DNA of 64,000 nucleotides from Bog-473 sp963726005 (GCA_963726005.1 CAVSAT010000012.1:1-64000); one strand, 5' to 3'; positions 50,982 to 60,914 are shown, counted from the first letter of the stretch. A program made the numbers and translations. The notes: generated from the letters alone by a model not told the origin.

Positions 50982-52391
50982 ATGAGTCCTGATCGCCTGA
51001 GCCCACTGGACACGTCGTTCCTGCACATCGAGGACCACGTGTCGCACATGCACATCGCGTCGGTCGCCATCTTCGAGGGTCCGCCGCCGCCCTTCGGCGA
51101 CATCGTGGCCATGGTCGAGGGCAAGCTCGATCTGGTCCCGCGGTACCGCCAAAAGGTCAAGTTCGTCCCGTTCGAGCTCGGGCGCCCGGTCTGGGTAGAC
51201 GACCGGCACTTCAACATCGAGTACCACCTGCGCCACACCGCGTTGCCTGCCCCCGGCGGCGAGAGCGAACTGCGCAAGCTCGTGGGGCGCGTCATGGCCC
51301 AGCAGCTCGACCGGTCCAAGCCCCTGTGGGAGATCTGGGTGGTCGAGGGGCTCGAGGACGGACGCTGGGCCATGCTGGCCAAGACCCACCACGCTCTGGT
51401 CGACGGGGTGTCGGGCACCGACCTCCTGGCCGTCATCATGGACCTCAGCCCGGACACCCCAAGGCCCCAACCCACGGAGTGGACGCCCCGTCCCGAACCC
51501 TCGGGGCTCGAGCTCATGGTGGACGCCCTGGAGAACGTGGTGCGGTCGCCCTACGAGCAACTGCGCGCGGCGCGGGCGCAGGCGCGCGTCGTCCGCCGGC
51601 TCGCGGGATACGCACTGGAGGTCACCGGGGGCCTCTTCTCTTTGAGCGGGCTGGTGCGCCCGACGCCGCTCTCGAGCCTCAACGGCCCGATCGGCCCCCA
51701 CCGGCGCTATGCCTGGGCCACGACGTCGGTCGACGACATCAAGCGCGTGCGCAAGGCGCTCGGCGGCACCTTCAACGACGTGGTGCTGGCCAGCATCACC
51801 AACGGGTTCCGCGAGCTGTTGCTGTCGCGCGACGAGGACGTCGACCGCGTCGTGCGCACGCTCGTACCGGTCTCCGTGCGGCCGCGCGACGAGTCCGGCA
51901 AGGCGGTGGGCGACGGCACCTTCGAGAACAGGGTCTCGGCGATGTTCGCCGAGCTCCCGGTCGACATCGACGACCCCGTCCTGCGGCTGCACGCCATCAC
52001 CGATCAGATGAAGGATCTGAAGGAGTCCCGGCAGGCGGTGGCCGGAGAGGCACTGACCTCCATGTCGGGCTTCGCGCCCCCCATGCTGCTGGCCCTGGGC
52101 ATGCGGCTCGCGACGCGCGCCGGCCAACGCAACGTCAACACGGTCACCACGAACGTCCCGGGCCCGCAGTTCCCGCTCTACGCCGCGGGCAAGCGCATGA
52201 TCCGCGCCTTCCCCTACGTGCCGCTGGGAGGGCAGATCAGGCTCGGGATCGCCATCTTCTCCTACGACGGCGAGGTCAATTTCGGCATCACGGGTGACTA
52301 CGACTCGACCCCGGACATCGACGTCCTCGCCGGTGCGATCGAGGACGGGATGACCCAGATGCTCAAGGCGTGTGCCTCCGCGGCGCCCTGA
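50982..52391 (+). CDS. Wax ester synthase/diacylglycerol acyltransferase (WS/DGAT)
   Basis: 469 residues, ATG with a strong AGGGAGG SD. The N-terminus SPLDTSFLHIEDHVSHMHIA is followed by catalytic HHALVDG (near residue 136), LFSLSGLVRP and the C-terminal motif VNTVTTNVPGPQFPLYAAG. These bifunctional enzymes transfer acyl-CoA to alcohols or diacylglycerol to make storage lipids and are common in actinobacteria. The neighbouring patatin and SRPBCC genes suggest a lipid-storage group. Confidence 0.93.
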   Translation: MSPDRLSPLDTSFLHIEDHVSHMHIASVAIFEGPPPPFGDIVAMVEGKLDLVPRYRQKVKFVPFELGRPVWVDDRHFNIEYHLRHTALPAPGGESELRKLVGRVMAQQLDRSKPLWEIWVVEGLEDGRWAMLAKTHHALVDGVSGTDLLAVIMDLSPDTPRPQPTEWTPRPEPSGLELMVDALENVVRSPYEQLRAARAQARVVRRLAGYALEVTGGLFSLSGLVRPTPLSSLNGPIGPHRRYAWATTSVDDIKRVRKALGGTFNDVVLASITNGFRELLLSRDEDVDRVVRTLVPVSVRPRDESGKAVGDGTFENRVSAMFAELPVDIDDPVLRLHAITDQMKDLKESRQAVAGEALTSMSGFAPPMLLALGMRLATRAGQRNVNTVTTNVPGPQFPLYAAGKRMIRAFPYVPLGGQIRLGIAIFSYDGEVNFGITGDYDSTPDIDVLAGAIEDGMTQMLKACASAAP

Positions 52392-52394
52392 GTC

Positions 52395-52889
52395 TCACCG
52401 GGCCAGGTCGGGGATGCGCGACACCTCGTCCTCGATGTACGCCCGCAGGTCCGAGGCGATGACCCGCTCGACGGAGCGTCCGACGATGGGCACGTGCACC
52501 CTCAGATCGCCCTCCACGGTGACGACGGTGCTTCCCGGGCCGCCGTCGCCCGGCTCGAAGCGGTAGCTGCCGCTGGCGCTGAGCCGGTCCGGATAGTGGT
52601 CGGGGAGGACCACCCACTCGCTGCGTGCCTGGCCGGGGTAGAGCTCGGTCCGGGTGACCCACGACATCTTTGCGGGATCGATCACGGCCCGCACCGCCGA
52701 CGACACCGAGCCGGTGAAGGCGAACCGGACCTCAATCAGGATCCGGTCGCCCGAGTCGTCACGCGAGACAACCTCGCGCACCGCGATGTCGTCCCGGAGA
52801 GGCCGGCCCTCGTAGAAGGCGGGCGCGCCGTACGCGGCGATCGCCTGCGTCACGGGCACGGCAACCGCCTGGCGGATCGCGATCCTCAC
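52395..52889 (-). CDS. SRPBCC-type protein (DUF2505-like)
   Basis: 164 residues, GTG start overlapping the stop of the upstream gene (GTGA). It begins MRIAIRQAVAVPVTQAIAAY and ends VPIVGRSVERVIASDLRAYI, typical of the actinobacterial DUF2505 family of lipid-binding START-like folds. It probably binds a hydrophobic ligand; no enzyme activity is indicated. The pair with the PPOX-type gene is translationally coupled. Confidence 0.75.
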   Translation of the reverse strand: MRIAIRQAVAVPVTQAIAAYGAPAFYEGRPLRDDIAVREVVSRDDSGDRILIEVRFAFTGSVSSAVRAVIDPAKMSWVTRTELYPGQARSEWVVLPDHYPDRLSASGSYRFEPGDGGPGSTVVTVEGDLRVHVPIVGRSVERVIASDLRAYIEDEVSRIPDLAR

Positions 52890-53386
52890 ACAGTGCCCGG
52901 GCGCGTCGACGGCAGCCCGAGCTTGCGATGGTCCCAGCTGACGGTGCGCTCCACCAGCATCTTGATCGCCACGCGCTTGTGCAGCATCACCTCCACGAAC
53001 GGCTTGAGCTCGTCGGAGTACGGGCCGTTGTAGCGCTCGAATACGCTGATGCCGAGCGTCCAGAGCTTGTCAGGATCGTCGACGATCTCCGCCTTCCCGA
53101 CCAGCTCGACGCCGCGGAGCTCCTCGTAGTGCTCGCCGTCCTCGAAGAGGAGCGTGAGCCGGGGATCGCGCCGGAGGTTCTGCACTTTCTGGGACTTGGC
53201 TTTGGTCTCCACCGTGACACACCCGTCCAGGAACCCGTACCACATGGCCACCGCGTGGATGGATCCGTCGTGGGACAGGGAGCACATCGTCATCGGCCGC
53301 CGCTCGGCGAGGAACGCCTCCACCTCGGCGGGCGTCATCTGAATGGCTTTGCGTTGATTCACGCCGTGGCCCATGGCCTCCGTCAT
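52886..53386 (-). CDS. Pyridoxamine 5'-phosphate oxidase (PPOX)-fold flavin/F420-type protein
   Basis: 166 residues. The split-barrel motif includes AVAMWYGFLDGCVTVETKAK, NLRRDPRLTLLFEDGEHYEE and RGVELVGKAEIVDD. This actinobacterial group often binds F420 or FMN and reduces small substrates; the cofactor cannot be called here. The start at ATG 53386 (MTEAMGHG) is likely. Confidence 0.85.
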   Translation of the reverse strand: MTEAMGHGVNQRKAIQMTPAEVEAFLAERRPMTMCSLSHDGSIHAVAMWYGFLDGCVTVETKAKSQKVQNLRRDPRLTLLFEDGEHYEELRGVELVGKAEIVDDPDKLWTLGISVFERYNGPYSDELKPFVEVMLHKRVAIKMLVERTVSWDHRKLGLPSTRPGTV

Positions 53387-53524
53387 CGGGCACCTCCAGG
53401 TCCTGTGTCCGGGCAGCGTACCGCCCTGAGCTGGAACGCAGCGGGAAGAAGTTCATCTGCAGAACACTTGTTGGTTGCAACGGTTTCACGGCACGTTCAC
53501 CTCGGCTCCGTAGGGTGAGGGTCG

Positions 53525-53803
53525 ATGGCACACGTTGATCAGCACATGGATCACGGCGGCCGGGATCTCCGTTCCAGCCCCGCCGCCGACCGCCATCGCG
53601 GCCAGGACACCCTGGCCGAGGTCATCATGATCCGACCGGCACGCTCACACCGCGCCGGACTCATCGGATCCTTGGTCACCGTGGCGCGGGTATTCGCCTC
53701 CCCGCGCGCCCAGGCGACGTCGGTGCGATCTACCCCCCGTCCGCCGTCGTCGCCTGCCCCTCTCTCGTTCCCGCCGCCCCGGGTCCCCAACGACGCTGCC
53801 TGA
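53525..53803 (+). CDS. Possible small protein (92 residues), doubtful
   Basis: An ORF from ATG 53525 with an SD-like GGGTGAGGG upstream, ending 14 bp before the response regulator GTG. GC3 is high as in real genes here. The sequence is Pro/Arg-rich and low in hydrophobic residues (RPPSSPAPLSFPPP). There are no recognisable domains. It could be a leader for the regulator or a chance ORF. Confidence 0.3.
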   Translation: MAHVDQHMDHGGRDLRSSPAADRHRGQDTLAEVIMIRPARSHRAGLIGSLVTVARVFASPRAQATSVRSTPRPPSSPAPLSFPPPRVPNDAA

Positions 53804-53816
53804 GGCTGAACGCAGC

Positions 53817-54563
53817 GTGGCGATCGTCAACGCGCCGGCCACCAACGGCCGGCCCCACTCGTCCGGCCCGGGCCGGGACAACCGACCCCTCGTCCTCGTC
53901 GTCGACGACGAGGAGTCCTACCGCCAGGCCTTGGCATCGGGCCTGACGCGCGAGGGGTTCACGGTCGAGTCGGCCGGGGACGGCCACGAGGCGCTGCGCC
54001 TGTTCCACCGGGTGCACCCCGATCTCGTGCTGCTCGACGTCATGCTGCCCGACCAGTCCGGCATCGAGATCTGTCAGCAGATGCGGAGTCTCAAGCCGGT
54101 GCCCATCATCATGGTGACGGCACGTGATTCCGAGGTCGACATCGTGCTGGGCCTGGAGCTCGGCGCCAGCGACTACGTGGCGAAACCGTTCCGGCTGCGG
54201 GAGCTGGTCGCCCGGATGCGTGCCGTGCTGCGCAGGGGCGTGGCCGTCGCCGAGCACCACGAGGAGGTTCTCTCGGTGGGCCCGGTGCGCCTCGACGCCG
54301 GCCGCCGCGAGGTGACGGTCAACGAGGTCGCGGTCGACCTCTCCCGCAAGGAGTTCGACCTCCTTGCCCTCCTGATGTCGCACAGCGGCCAGGTCGTCAC
54401 CCGCGACTGGTGCATCGACCGGCTCTGGTGGGATCAGGAGCTGACGGACACCCGGACCCTCGACACCCACATCAAGCGGCTGCGGCGCAAGGTCGAGCCC
54501 GACCCGGCCAACCCCCGGCACCTGGTCACAGTGCGCGGCGTGGGGTTCCGATTCGAGGCGTAG
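53817..54563 (+). CDS. OmpR/PhoB-family response regulator (RegX3-like)
   Basis: 248 residues, GTG start. Receiver: acidic LVLVVDDEESYRQAL, phosphoacceptor LVLLDVMLPDQSG, switch MVTARD and Lys in DYVAKPFRLREL. Winged-helix output: LSRKEFDLLALLMSHSGQVV, then TLDTHIKRLRRKVEPD and VRGVGFRFEA. No cognate kinase is adjacent, so it is an orphan regulator in this window. Confidence 0.95.
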   Translation: MAIVNAPATNGRPHSSGPGRDNRPLVLVVDDEESYRQALASGLTREGFTVESAGDGHEALRLFHRVHPDLVLLDVMLPDQSGIEICQQMRSLKPVPIIMVTARDSEVDIVLGLELGASDYVAKPFRLRELVARMRAVLRRGVAVAEHHEEVLSVGPVRLDAGRREVTVNEVAVDLSRKEFDLLALLMSHSGQVVTRDWCIDRLWWDQELTDTRTLDTHIKRLRRKVEPDPANPRHLVTVRGVGFRFEA

Positions 54564-54600
54564 CCGGGCACGACGGGGCACTTCGCCCTACATTGAGCGG

Positions 54601-55059
54601 ATGCGCACAGGCGACGTCGTCCCCGATTTCGAGCTCCCCGACCAGACCGGCACACCCCGCAGGCTCAGTGAGCTCCTGACGAAGGGTCCGGTGGTGCTCT
54701 TCTTCTACCCGGCGGCCATGACCTACGGCTGCACCAAGGAGAGTTGCCACTTCCGCGACCTGGCCGCCGAGTTCGCCGCGGTCGGGGCGCAGCCGGTCGG
54801 GATCAGCGCCGACGCGGTCGACAAGCAGAAGCAATTCGACGAGAAGGAGTCGCTCGGGCTCCCTCTGTTGTCGGACCCCGACCGGGAGGTGGCGGCGCAG
54901 CTCGGCGTGAAGCGCAGCGTGAGCTTCCTCAGGGTCAAGCGGACCACCTTCATCATCGACACCGACCGCACGATCCTCGACGTCATCCACAGCGAGGTCT
55001 CCATGAGTTCGCACGCCGACAAGGCGCTCGCCTTCCTGAAGGCACGACAAGCTGCCTGA
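54601..55059 (+). CDS. Peroxiredoxin of the AhpC/TSA-Bcp family
   Basis: 152 residues. GDVVPDFELPDQTG and a redox pair in TYGCTKESCHFRD (Cys44 and Cys49, as in Bcp-type 2-Cys peroxiredoxins with C-x4-C), then SADAVDKQKQFDEKE and TTFIIDTDRTILDVI. It reduces peroxides using thioredoxin-type donors. The next SDR gene overlaps its end, so they are cotranscribed. Confidence 0.93.
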   Translation: MRTGDVVPDFELPDQTGTPRRLSELLTKGPVVLFFYPAAMTYGCTKESCHFRDLAAEFAAVGAQPVGISADAVDKQKQFDEKESLGLPLLSDPDREVAAQLGVKRSVSFLRVKRTTFIIDTDRTILDVIHSEVSMSSHADKALAFLKARQAA

Positions 55060-55873
55060 ACGGGTCGTCGTCATCACCGGTGCCGCCTCGGGCATCGGGG
55101 CCGCCACCGCCGCACGGCTGCGTGGGGCCGGGTGGCGCGTCATCGGCGTCGATCGGGTGGCGGCCGACGTGGTGGCGGACCTGGGGACGCCCGAGGGGCG
55201 CGACCGGGCGGTCGCGGAGGCTGGCGATCTCTGCGACGGGACGCTGGCCGGCATCGTGACCTGCGCCGGGTTAGCGGGCAATCCGGGCCGCGCCGGGTCG
55301 CTGCTCGCGTCCGTGAATTACTTCGGCACCGTCGACGTGCTCGAGGGGCTGCGACCGCTACTGGCTCCGGGGGGTGCCGCCGTGGCCATCAGCTCGAACT
55401 CCACCACGGTGCAGCCCGGTGTCCCCGCCGACCTGGTCGACGCCTGCCTCGACCACGACGAGGAGCTGAGCCGCCGTATCGCCGACGCCAGCGGTTCCCT
55501 GCTGGCGTACCCCGCCGCCAAGCTGGCGCTGGCCCACTGGGTCCGGCGGGAAGCGACGGGGGGCGCCTGGGCCGGGGCGGGCCTCCGGCTCAACGCCGTC
55601 GCCCCCGGGATGATCGACACCCCGATGGTGGCGGCCATGCGGGCGGATCCGGAGACCGGCCCGCTCCTCGACATGCTCCCCATCCCGGCCGGTCGGCCGG
55701 GGCGGCCCGACGAGATCGCCGCACTGGTGGAGTTCCTGCTCGGGCCCGACGCGGCGTTCTTCTGCGGATCGGTGATCTTCTGCGACGGCGGGAGCGACGC
55801 CCTGCTGCGCACGCGGGACTGGCCCGCCGCCTGGGACATCTCGGTCCGGGACCTCGGCCGCCAGCTCTCCTGA
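55052..55873 (+). CDS. 3-alpha-hydroxysteroid-dehydrogenase-like SDR oxidoreductase
   Basis: About 273 residues. The dinucleotide loop VVVITGAASGIGAATAARL is directly preceded by LPER, and an in-frame stop at 55037-55039 lies upstream. There is no ATG/GTG/TTG between that stop and the motif, only a CTG at 55052. Either CTG is used or a base is wrong nearby. The catalytic Y-x3-K is LAYPAAKLAL, with LRLNAVAPGMIDTPMV. The region SSNSTTVQPGVPADLVDACL matches the 3-alpha-HSD/carbonyl reductase subgroup. Confidence 0.8.
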   Translation: MPERVVVITGAASGIGAATAARLRGAGWRVIGVDRVAADVVADLGTPEGRDRAVAEAGDLCDGTLAGIVTCAGLAGNPGRAGSLLASVNYFGTVDVLEGLRPLLAPGGAAVAISSNSTTVQPGVPADLVDACLDHDEELSRRIADASGSLLAYPAAKLALAHWVRREATGGAWAGAGLRLNAVAPGMIDTPMVAAMRADPETGPLLDMLPIPAGRPGRPDEIAALVEFLLGPDAAFFCGSVIFCDGGSDALLRTRDWPAAWDISVRDLGRQLS

Positions 55874-55923
55874 TCGCCCGCGTCCCACCCGGCGCGCCGC
55901 CCGGCCGACCCTAGGCTGCTGCC

Positions 55924-57169
55924 ATGCCGGGCCGGATCCTGGTGGACACGACCCCGCTGCGGGAGAGCCGCGACTTCCGGCTCCTCTTCACCGGCCAGCT
56001 CATCTCCATGTTGGGGACGCAGCTCACCGTGGTGGCCATCCCCTACCAGGTCTACTCGACGACCCACTCCTCGCTGCAGGTCGGCGCCATCAGCCTGGCG
56101 CAGCTGATCCCCTTCCTGGCCGGGGCCCTGTCGGCCGGACCGATCGGCGATGCCATCGACCGGCGCAAGATCATGGTCTGGACCACCGCGGGCATGACCC
56201 TCACCAGTGCGGCCATGGCGGTCAACGCCGCCGTGGCGCACCCGTCGCTCGTCGCCCTCTACGTCGTCAGTTCGCTCGCCGCCGGCCTGATGGGCTTCTC
56301 CAGCACCGCCCGGATGGCGTCGGTCCCCGGCCTGATCGAACGCCGCCACCTGACCGCCGCCTTCGCGCTGATGCAGGTCATCATCCAGGTGGGGACGGTC
56401 GTCGGTCCCGCCCTCTCGGGCGTCCTGCTCCGCATCGGGTTGCCGCTCGTCTACTCGCTCGATGCGGTCTCGTTCGTGGTGGCCTGCATCGCCTCGGTCA
56501 TGCTCCGTCCCATCCCCCCGGCCGAGGGCACCGGAGGCCTCTCGCCGTGGGAGTCGACCAAGGAGGGCCTGCGCTACCTGCGCTCGCGCCAGGCGCTCCA
56601 GGGCGTCTACCTGATCGACATCAACGCCATGGTGTTCGGCATGCCCCGGGCGCTCTTTCCCGCCATGGCGGGCTCGGTGTTCGGCGGCGGCACCGTCACA
56701 CTCGGCTTCCTGTACGCCGCGCCGGGCGCGGGCGCGCTCGATCGGTGCGGTGACCACGGGCTGGGTGACCAACCTGCGCCGCCAGGGTTGGGCGGTGATC
56801 GTGGCGGTGTCGCTGTGGGGCGTGGCCATCGCCGTGTTCGGCCTGGTCGACACGCTCTGGGTCGGTCTCGTCCTCCTGGCCGTGGCCGGTTGGGCCGACG
56901 TGATCTCGGCCGTCCTGCGCAACACGATGCTGCAGTCCTCGATCCCCGAGCGCTTCCGTAGCCGCATGTCGTCCATCCAGATGGCGGTGGTACAGGGTGG
57001 GCCCCGCGTCGGCGACATGGAGTCGGGCGCCGTGGCCACGCTGACCAGCGTGGAGTTCTCGGTCGTCTCGGGCGGACTCGCCTGCATCGTCGGCGCCGCC
57101 GTCATCGGCGCGATCATGCCGGCCTTCCGCCGCTACGTGGCCGGTGCCGTCGACGACGTGCCCGTATGA
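55924..57169 (+). pseudogene. MFS transporter (EntS-like MFS_3 family), one frame change
   Basis: A protein of about 415 residues with 12 predicted TM segments. The N-terminus RESRDFRLLFTGQLISMLGT, then LTVVAIPYQVYSTTHSSLQV and IGDAIDRRKIM (MFS signature), is typical of siderophore/drug exporters. The frame changes near 56740 (one extra G in GGCGCGCTCG), after which VTTGWVTNLRRQGWAVIVAV continues. Both halves are well conserved, so error or very recent mutation is likely. Confidence 0.8.
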
Positions 57170-57176
57170 TCCGTCC

Positions 57177-57947
57177 GTGAGCACAACCTTCGCGGAAGCC
57201 ACCTGGGGCGAGGTCGATCCTGGCGCATTCGCTCGCATCGTCGTCGTCTCGCCGCACTTCGACGACGCCGCCATGGGCGCAGGCCACCTGCTCGCGAGCT
57301 ACCACAACACGACCGTCGTCACGGTGCTGGGCGGCCGGCCGCCCGCCTACCCCGCCGAGCCGTCGGAGTGGGACGCCCTCGGCGGGTTCGTTGCGGGCGA
57401 CGACATCGTGGCAGTGCGCCGCGAGGAGGACGTCGCCGCGATGTCGGTGCTCGAGTCGGGCTACACCTGGCTCGACTTCGCCGACCACCAGTATCTCGCA
57501 CCCGAGGATCGGCCCAAGCCGGATCACGTCGCGCCCGTGCTCGGGGCCACCATCGCCGACCTCGATCCCACCGCCGTGTTCCTCCCCATGGGCCTGGGCA
57601 ACCCCGACCACGTGATGGTGCACGAGGCCTCCCTCCGGGTGCGCGAGGAACAGCCCGACCGCGAGTGGTTCTGCTACGAGGACCACGGCTACAAGCACAT
57701 CCCGGGCCTGCTGGCCTGGCGGGTGGCCAAACTCCTGCGCTCGCACCCGTGGCCGACACCCGCCATCGTGCCGCACGTACCCGACGAGGAACGCAAGCGC
57801 CGGGCGATCTGGTCCTACACGTCGCAGATCCCGCCCCTCGAGCGCGACCATGCCCTCTCGGCGCGCATGGAGGGTCGGGTGCCCGAGCAGTTCTGGCGGC
57901 TCGCCCCGCCTCCTCAGGGGTGGGAGGCGCTGGCCGACTTCATCTGA
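57177..57947 (+). CDS. PIG-L family deacetylase
   Basis: 256 residues, GTG start. Zinc motif VVVSPHFDDAAMGAGHLLAS (PHxDD) and a distal His in GNPDHVMVHEASLRVRE. The family removes N-acetyl groups from GlcNAc-containing molecules, for example in mycothiol or antibiotic biosynthesis; the substrate is unknown. It follows the MFS gene by 7 bp, so it is probably in the same operon. Confidence 0.88.
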   Translation: MSTTFAEATWGEVDPGAFARIVVVSPHFDDAAMGAGHLLASYHNTTVVTVLGGRPPAYPAEPSEWDALGGFVAGDDIVAVRREEDVAAMSVLESGYTWLDFADHQYLAPEDRPKPDHVAPVLGATIADLDPTAVFLPMGLGNPDHVMVHEASLRVREEQPDREWFCYEDHGYKHIPGLLAWRVAKLLRSHPWPTPAIVPHVPDEERKRRAIWSYTSQIPPLERDHALSARMEGRVPEQFWRLAPPPQGWEALADFI

Positions 57948-57964
57948 GCCTCGGCACGGGACGA

Positions 57965-57989
57965 CCCGCCCGGGAGAAGTTCGGGCGGG
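57965..57989. terminator. Convergent 8-bp stem hairpin
   Basis: CCCGCCCG (57965-57972) and CGGGCGGG (57982-57989) pair perfectly around a 9-nt loop. It lies between the converging PIG-L and amino-acid-permease stop codons. There is no U tract. It probably ends transcripts from both sides. Confidence 0.55.
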
Positions 57990-58040
57990 CCGTCCGCGGG
58001 GCCTCAGTGACCGCTGAGGCGGTGCCGTGCTGCCCTGGGG

Positions 58041-59520
58041 TCAGGCCATGGCCGGTTGCGGCTGGAGCTCGGGGATTTCGACCGCGGTTTCCTCGATGAG
58101 CTCGGGCGCCCGTTCCAGATCGGCCTCGATATCGGTCAGGATTCCGGGCTGGCGGCGGTTGACGATGAAGAGCCACCCGGCCCCGACCGCCATCCAACCG
58201 AGGAAGATGTAGGGGAACAGGTTCACCGGGTAGGGCGGCTGCGGGTAGAAGCTGCCGATGGTCGGCACCAGGAGGCACAGCGCAGCGACACAGGCCATGA
58301 CCACGTTGCGCCAGCTCAGCTCGCCCAGCTTCTTGAGGTACGTCGGCGCCGCCACCGTGATGAGGTAGTAGGCCACCAGGAAGCCGAAGGCGGCGAGCGT
58401 GCCGGCGTCACCAAAGGCGGTGAGCGGGTTCGTGAAGATCATGAGGAAGGCCGGCACGGCGAAGATCAGGCCGATGTACACCGTGACCGCGACGTGCGGC
58501 GTGCGGTTGGTGGCGTGCGCCCGACCCAGGTGCCCCGAGAAGATGCCGTGGCGGGCCATCGGGTACATGATCCGCGAGCCGGCATTGAGGCACGACAGCG
58601 TGAGCGAGAAGAAGCTCACCATGGCGCCGATGGAGACCGGGATCCTGAACCAGCTCACGTTGTAGGCCACCGCGAGGTAAGTTGAGCGGCGCCGAGGTCC
58701 AGGCGGCGCCGTAGTTGCTGGTGCCCCCGACCTCGACGTAGGCCATGAAGACCATGAAGGCCCCGGTGATGAGCAGGCTGGCGATCACGGCTCGGGGAAG
58801 GTTGCGCCGCGGGTTCTTCGCCTCGGCGCCCATGGTGGTCGCCGCCTCAAAGCCCACCAGCGAGAAGATGCACGCGACGATGGCCAGGCCCATGCCCCGC
58901 ATGTTCACGCCGCTCAGCGACAGCTGCTTGCTGTCCACGCTGAAGCCGTGCTTGAACAGGATCACGAAGGCCAGCGCGGTGATGCAGGCGACCGACGCGG
59001 CCTCGAGGACCATCGTGAGTATCGAGGAGACCCGGATGTCCTTGTAGGCGATGACCCAGCAGGCCACGGCGCTGAGGGCGAAGAAGAAGATGGGGTGCAC
59101 CGACCCGTGGTAGCCGAGCGCCGAGAGGAGTTGGCCGCAGAAGACGGCGAACCCGCACAGACCCGCCACGGCGATGAAGTAGTACGCCCAGATCAGCGTC
59201 CAGCCGGAGAAGACGCCGGTGCTGGGCCCGAGTCCCTTGGCCGTGTAGGCGTACATGGAACCGGCGAAGGCCGACCGTTTGGCGAACTGGTTCAGACAGA
59301 AGACGACGAAGAGGAGCATCACGGTGCCGAAGGCGTAGGCCAGCCACGTGCCCTGCCCGGCGCTGGCGAACGCGAGCGGGATGATGAGCACCGCCGTCAT
59401 GGTGGGGGAGATCACGGCGAGCGACTGGGCGAAAAGCGCGGGAAGCCCGAGGGCGTTCGCGCGCAGCCCGTGCACCTTCTGCAGGGCCGGGGGGTCGGTC
59501 GTGCCGGCACTCGTGGTCAT
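58041..59520 (-). pseudogene. APC-family amino-acid permease, one frame change
   Basis: A protein of about 492 residues. Typical APC features: ALFAQSLAVISPTMTAVLII in TM1, KGLGPSTGVFSGWTLIWAYY, and SLVGFEAATTMGAEAKNPRR with NLPRAVIASLLITGAF. The frame changes near 58675, where removing one base gives APLNLLAVAYNVSWFRIPVS. It is the last gene of the XRE-cupin/M24 operon, pointing to uptake of the M24 substrate or a related amino acid or osmolyte. Confidence 0.88.
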
Positions 59521-59583
59521 GGTCGCACTGCTCCTTCGCTGGTCGTCGGGGGGACGGGTTGTCCTGGGAGTGGGGGTCCGGTC

Positions 59584-60268
59584 CTAGGCCGGAAAGGACT
59601 GGTCCTCGAGCAGGAGGTCCTCGTAGAAGGCCCCGAACTTCCGCTCGGGATGCGCAATGGCGATCTCGAGGACCCAGAGGTTCGGATTGGGCCGGAACGC
59701 CACGTCGGCCAGCGGGCCGTCGTAGTGCGCGGAGTGCGGGAACTCGGACAGCCGGTGCCCCGACAGGTCCATGTTCAGCTTCCAGCCGTAGGCCGCCGCG
59801 ACGTCGATGGCGTGGTCGTAGAGCTCCTTGCCGGTGACGCCTTCGGCGAACCATTTGTCGCGGACCTGGTCCCAGATGAGGCGGACATCCTTCTTGGCCC
59901 GCAGGTGATCGGGATCCGAGCCGAAGACGAACGTGTCGCCGGCGTCGCCCTCGGTGTCCCCGTAGATCGGCCCGATGTCGACGAAGAAGATGTCGTTCTC
60001 CCCCAGCACGACACCCGGATCGGACTTCTCCATGAAGTCCTTCGTCGTGTTCGGTCCGCAGCGGACGATGATGTGATGCCAACCCCGTCGCATCTCCATG
60101 CTCCTGAGGATGTCGCGGGCGATGGCCTTGGCTTCGTCCTCAGCCATGCCGGGCTGCACCTGCTCGTGCGATCAGTTGCACGGCTTTGCGCGTGCGCGCC
60201 CGCACATCCATGAGGCGGTCGAGGGAGAACTTCTCTCCCGTGCCTTCGAGCTCGGCCAACATCGTCAT
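59584..60268 (-). pseudogene. M24 (creatinase/Xaa-Pro aminopeptidase-like) family protein, one frame change
   Basis: A protein of about 228 residues, ATG with SD AAGGAG. M24 metal ligands: FFVDIGPIYGDTEGDAGDTF (two Asp), His in MDLSGHRLSEFPHS, Glu in VLEIAIAHP and a final Glu in the YEDLLLED region. It lacks the long N-terminal domain of prolidase or creatinase, so it is a catalytic-domain-only form. The frame changes near 60168; one extra base turns AEQVQPGMAEDEA into a stop. It sits between the XRE-cupin regulator and the amino-acid permease, suggesting hydrolysis of a transported amido compound. Confidence 0.85.
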
Positions 60269-60294
60269 CGTGCGTTCTCCTTGCTGATCGGTGA

Positions 60295-60894
60295 TTAGTG
60301 ATCGGTGATGGATGCGCTGAAGAGGGGGTGGTTCCGCAGGTCGTTTGGACCGTCGGCCGCGACGACCAGGACTTCGGTCGTGCCGCCCTGCGCTCCGAGC
60401 CGGTGCGGTCGGCTGGCGTCGAAGTGCGCCGTCGTGCCCGCATCGAGCAGATGGACCTGGCGATCGAACTCCAGCCGCAGGCGCCCGGCGACCACGTAGA
60501 TCCACTCCTCCCCGCGGTGGCGGGCGGGCTCGGGTGGCTCGCGGTCCGGGCTGATGCGGATCCGCAATGCCTCGAGTGCCGAGGAGCCCGGAAATCCGCT
60601 GCATGGTGCGATCGTGAGGCCGTTCGACTCGTGGGCGGGCGTCCCGGGCGCATAGGTCGAGACGGCCGGCACGCCGCGCCGTTCGCCGAGGAGGGTGCTG
60701 ATCGACACCCCGAGTGCTCGGGACAACGCGAACAGCGCGGCCAGCGAGGGCTGGCGCTCGCCGGACTCCAGCCGGGACAGGTGGGCGATGGACAGTTCGG
60801 CCCGCTGAGCCAGTTGTTCCAGGGTCAGACCGGAACGGCCACGCTCCTCTCGCAGGCTCTCAGCGATGGAAGCGAGGGTCTCGTCGAGCTCCAT
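60295..60894 (-). CDS. XRE-family regulator with C-terminal cupin domain
   Basis: 199 residues. HTH (residues 8-62): LREERGRSGLTLEQLAQRAE, then LSIAHLSRLESGERQPSLAA. Cupin (about 105-185): RHRGEEWIYVVAGRLRLEFD with HFDASRPHRLGA. XRE-cupin proteins sense small metabolites, often amino acids or polyamines, and usually repress the operon they head. The palindrome 20 bp upstream is its likely operator. The M24 and permease genes follow on the same strand. Confidence 0.92.
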   Translation of the reverse strand: MELDETLASIAESLREERGRSGLTLEQLAQRAELSIAHLSRLESGERQPSLAALFALSRALGVSISTLLGERRGVPAVSTYAPGTPAHESNGLTIAPCSGFPGSSALEALRIRISPDREPPEPARHRGEEWIYVVAGRLRLEFDRQVHLLDAGTTAHFDASRPHRLGAQGGTTEVLVVAADGPNDLRNHPLFSASITDH

Positions 60895-60914
60895 CCGCCG
60901 ATTGTGCGCCGGCT

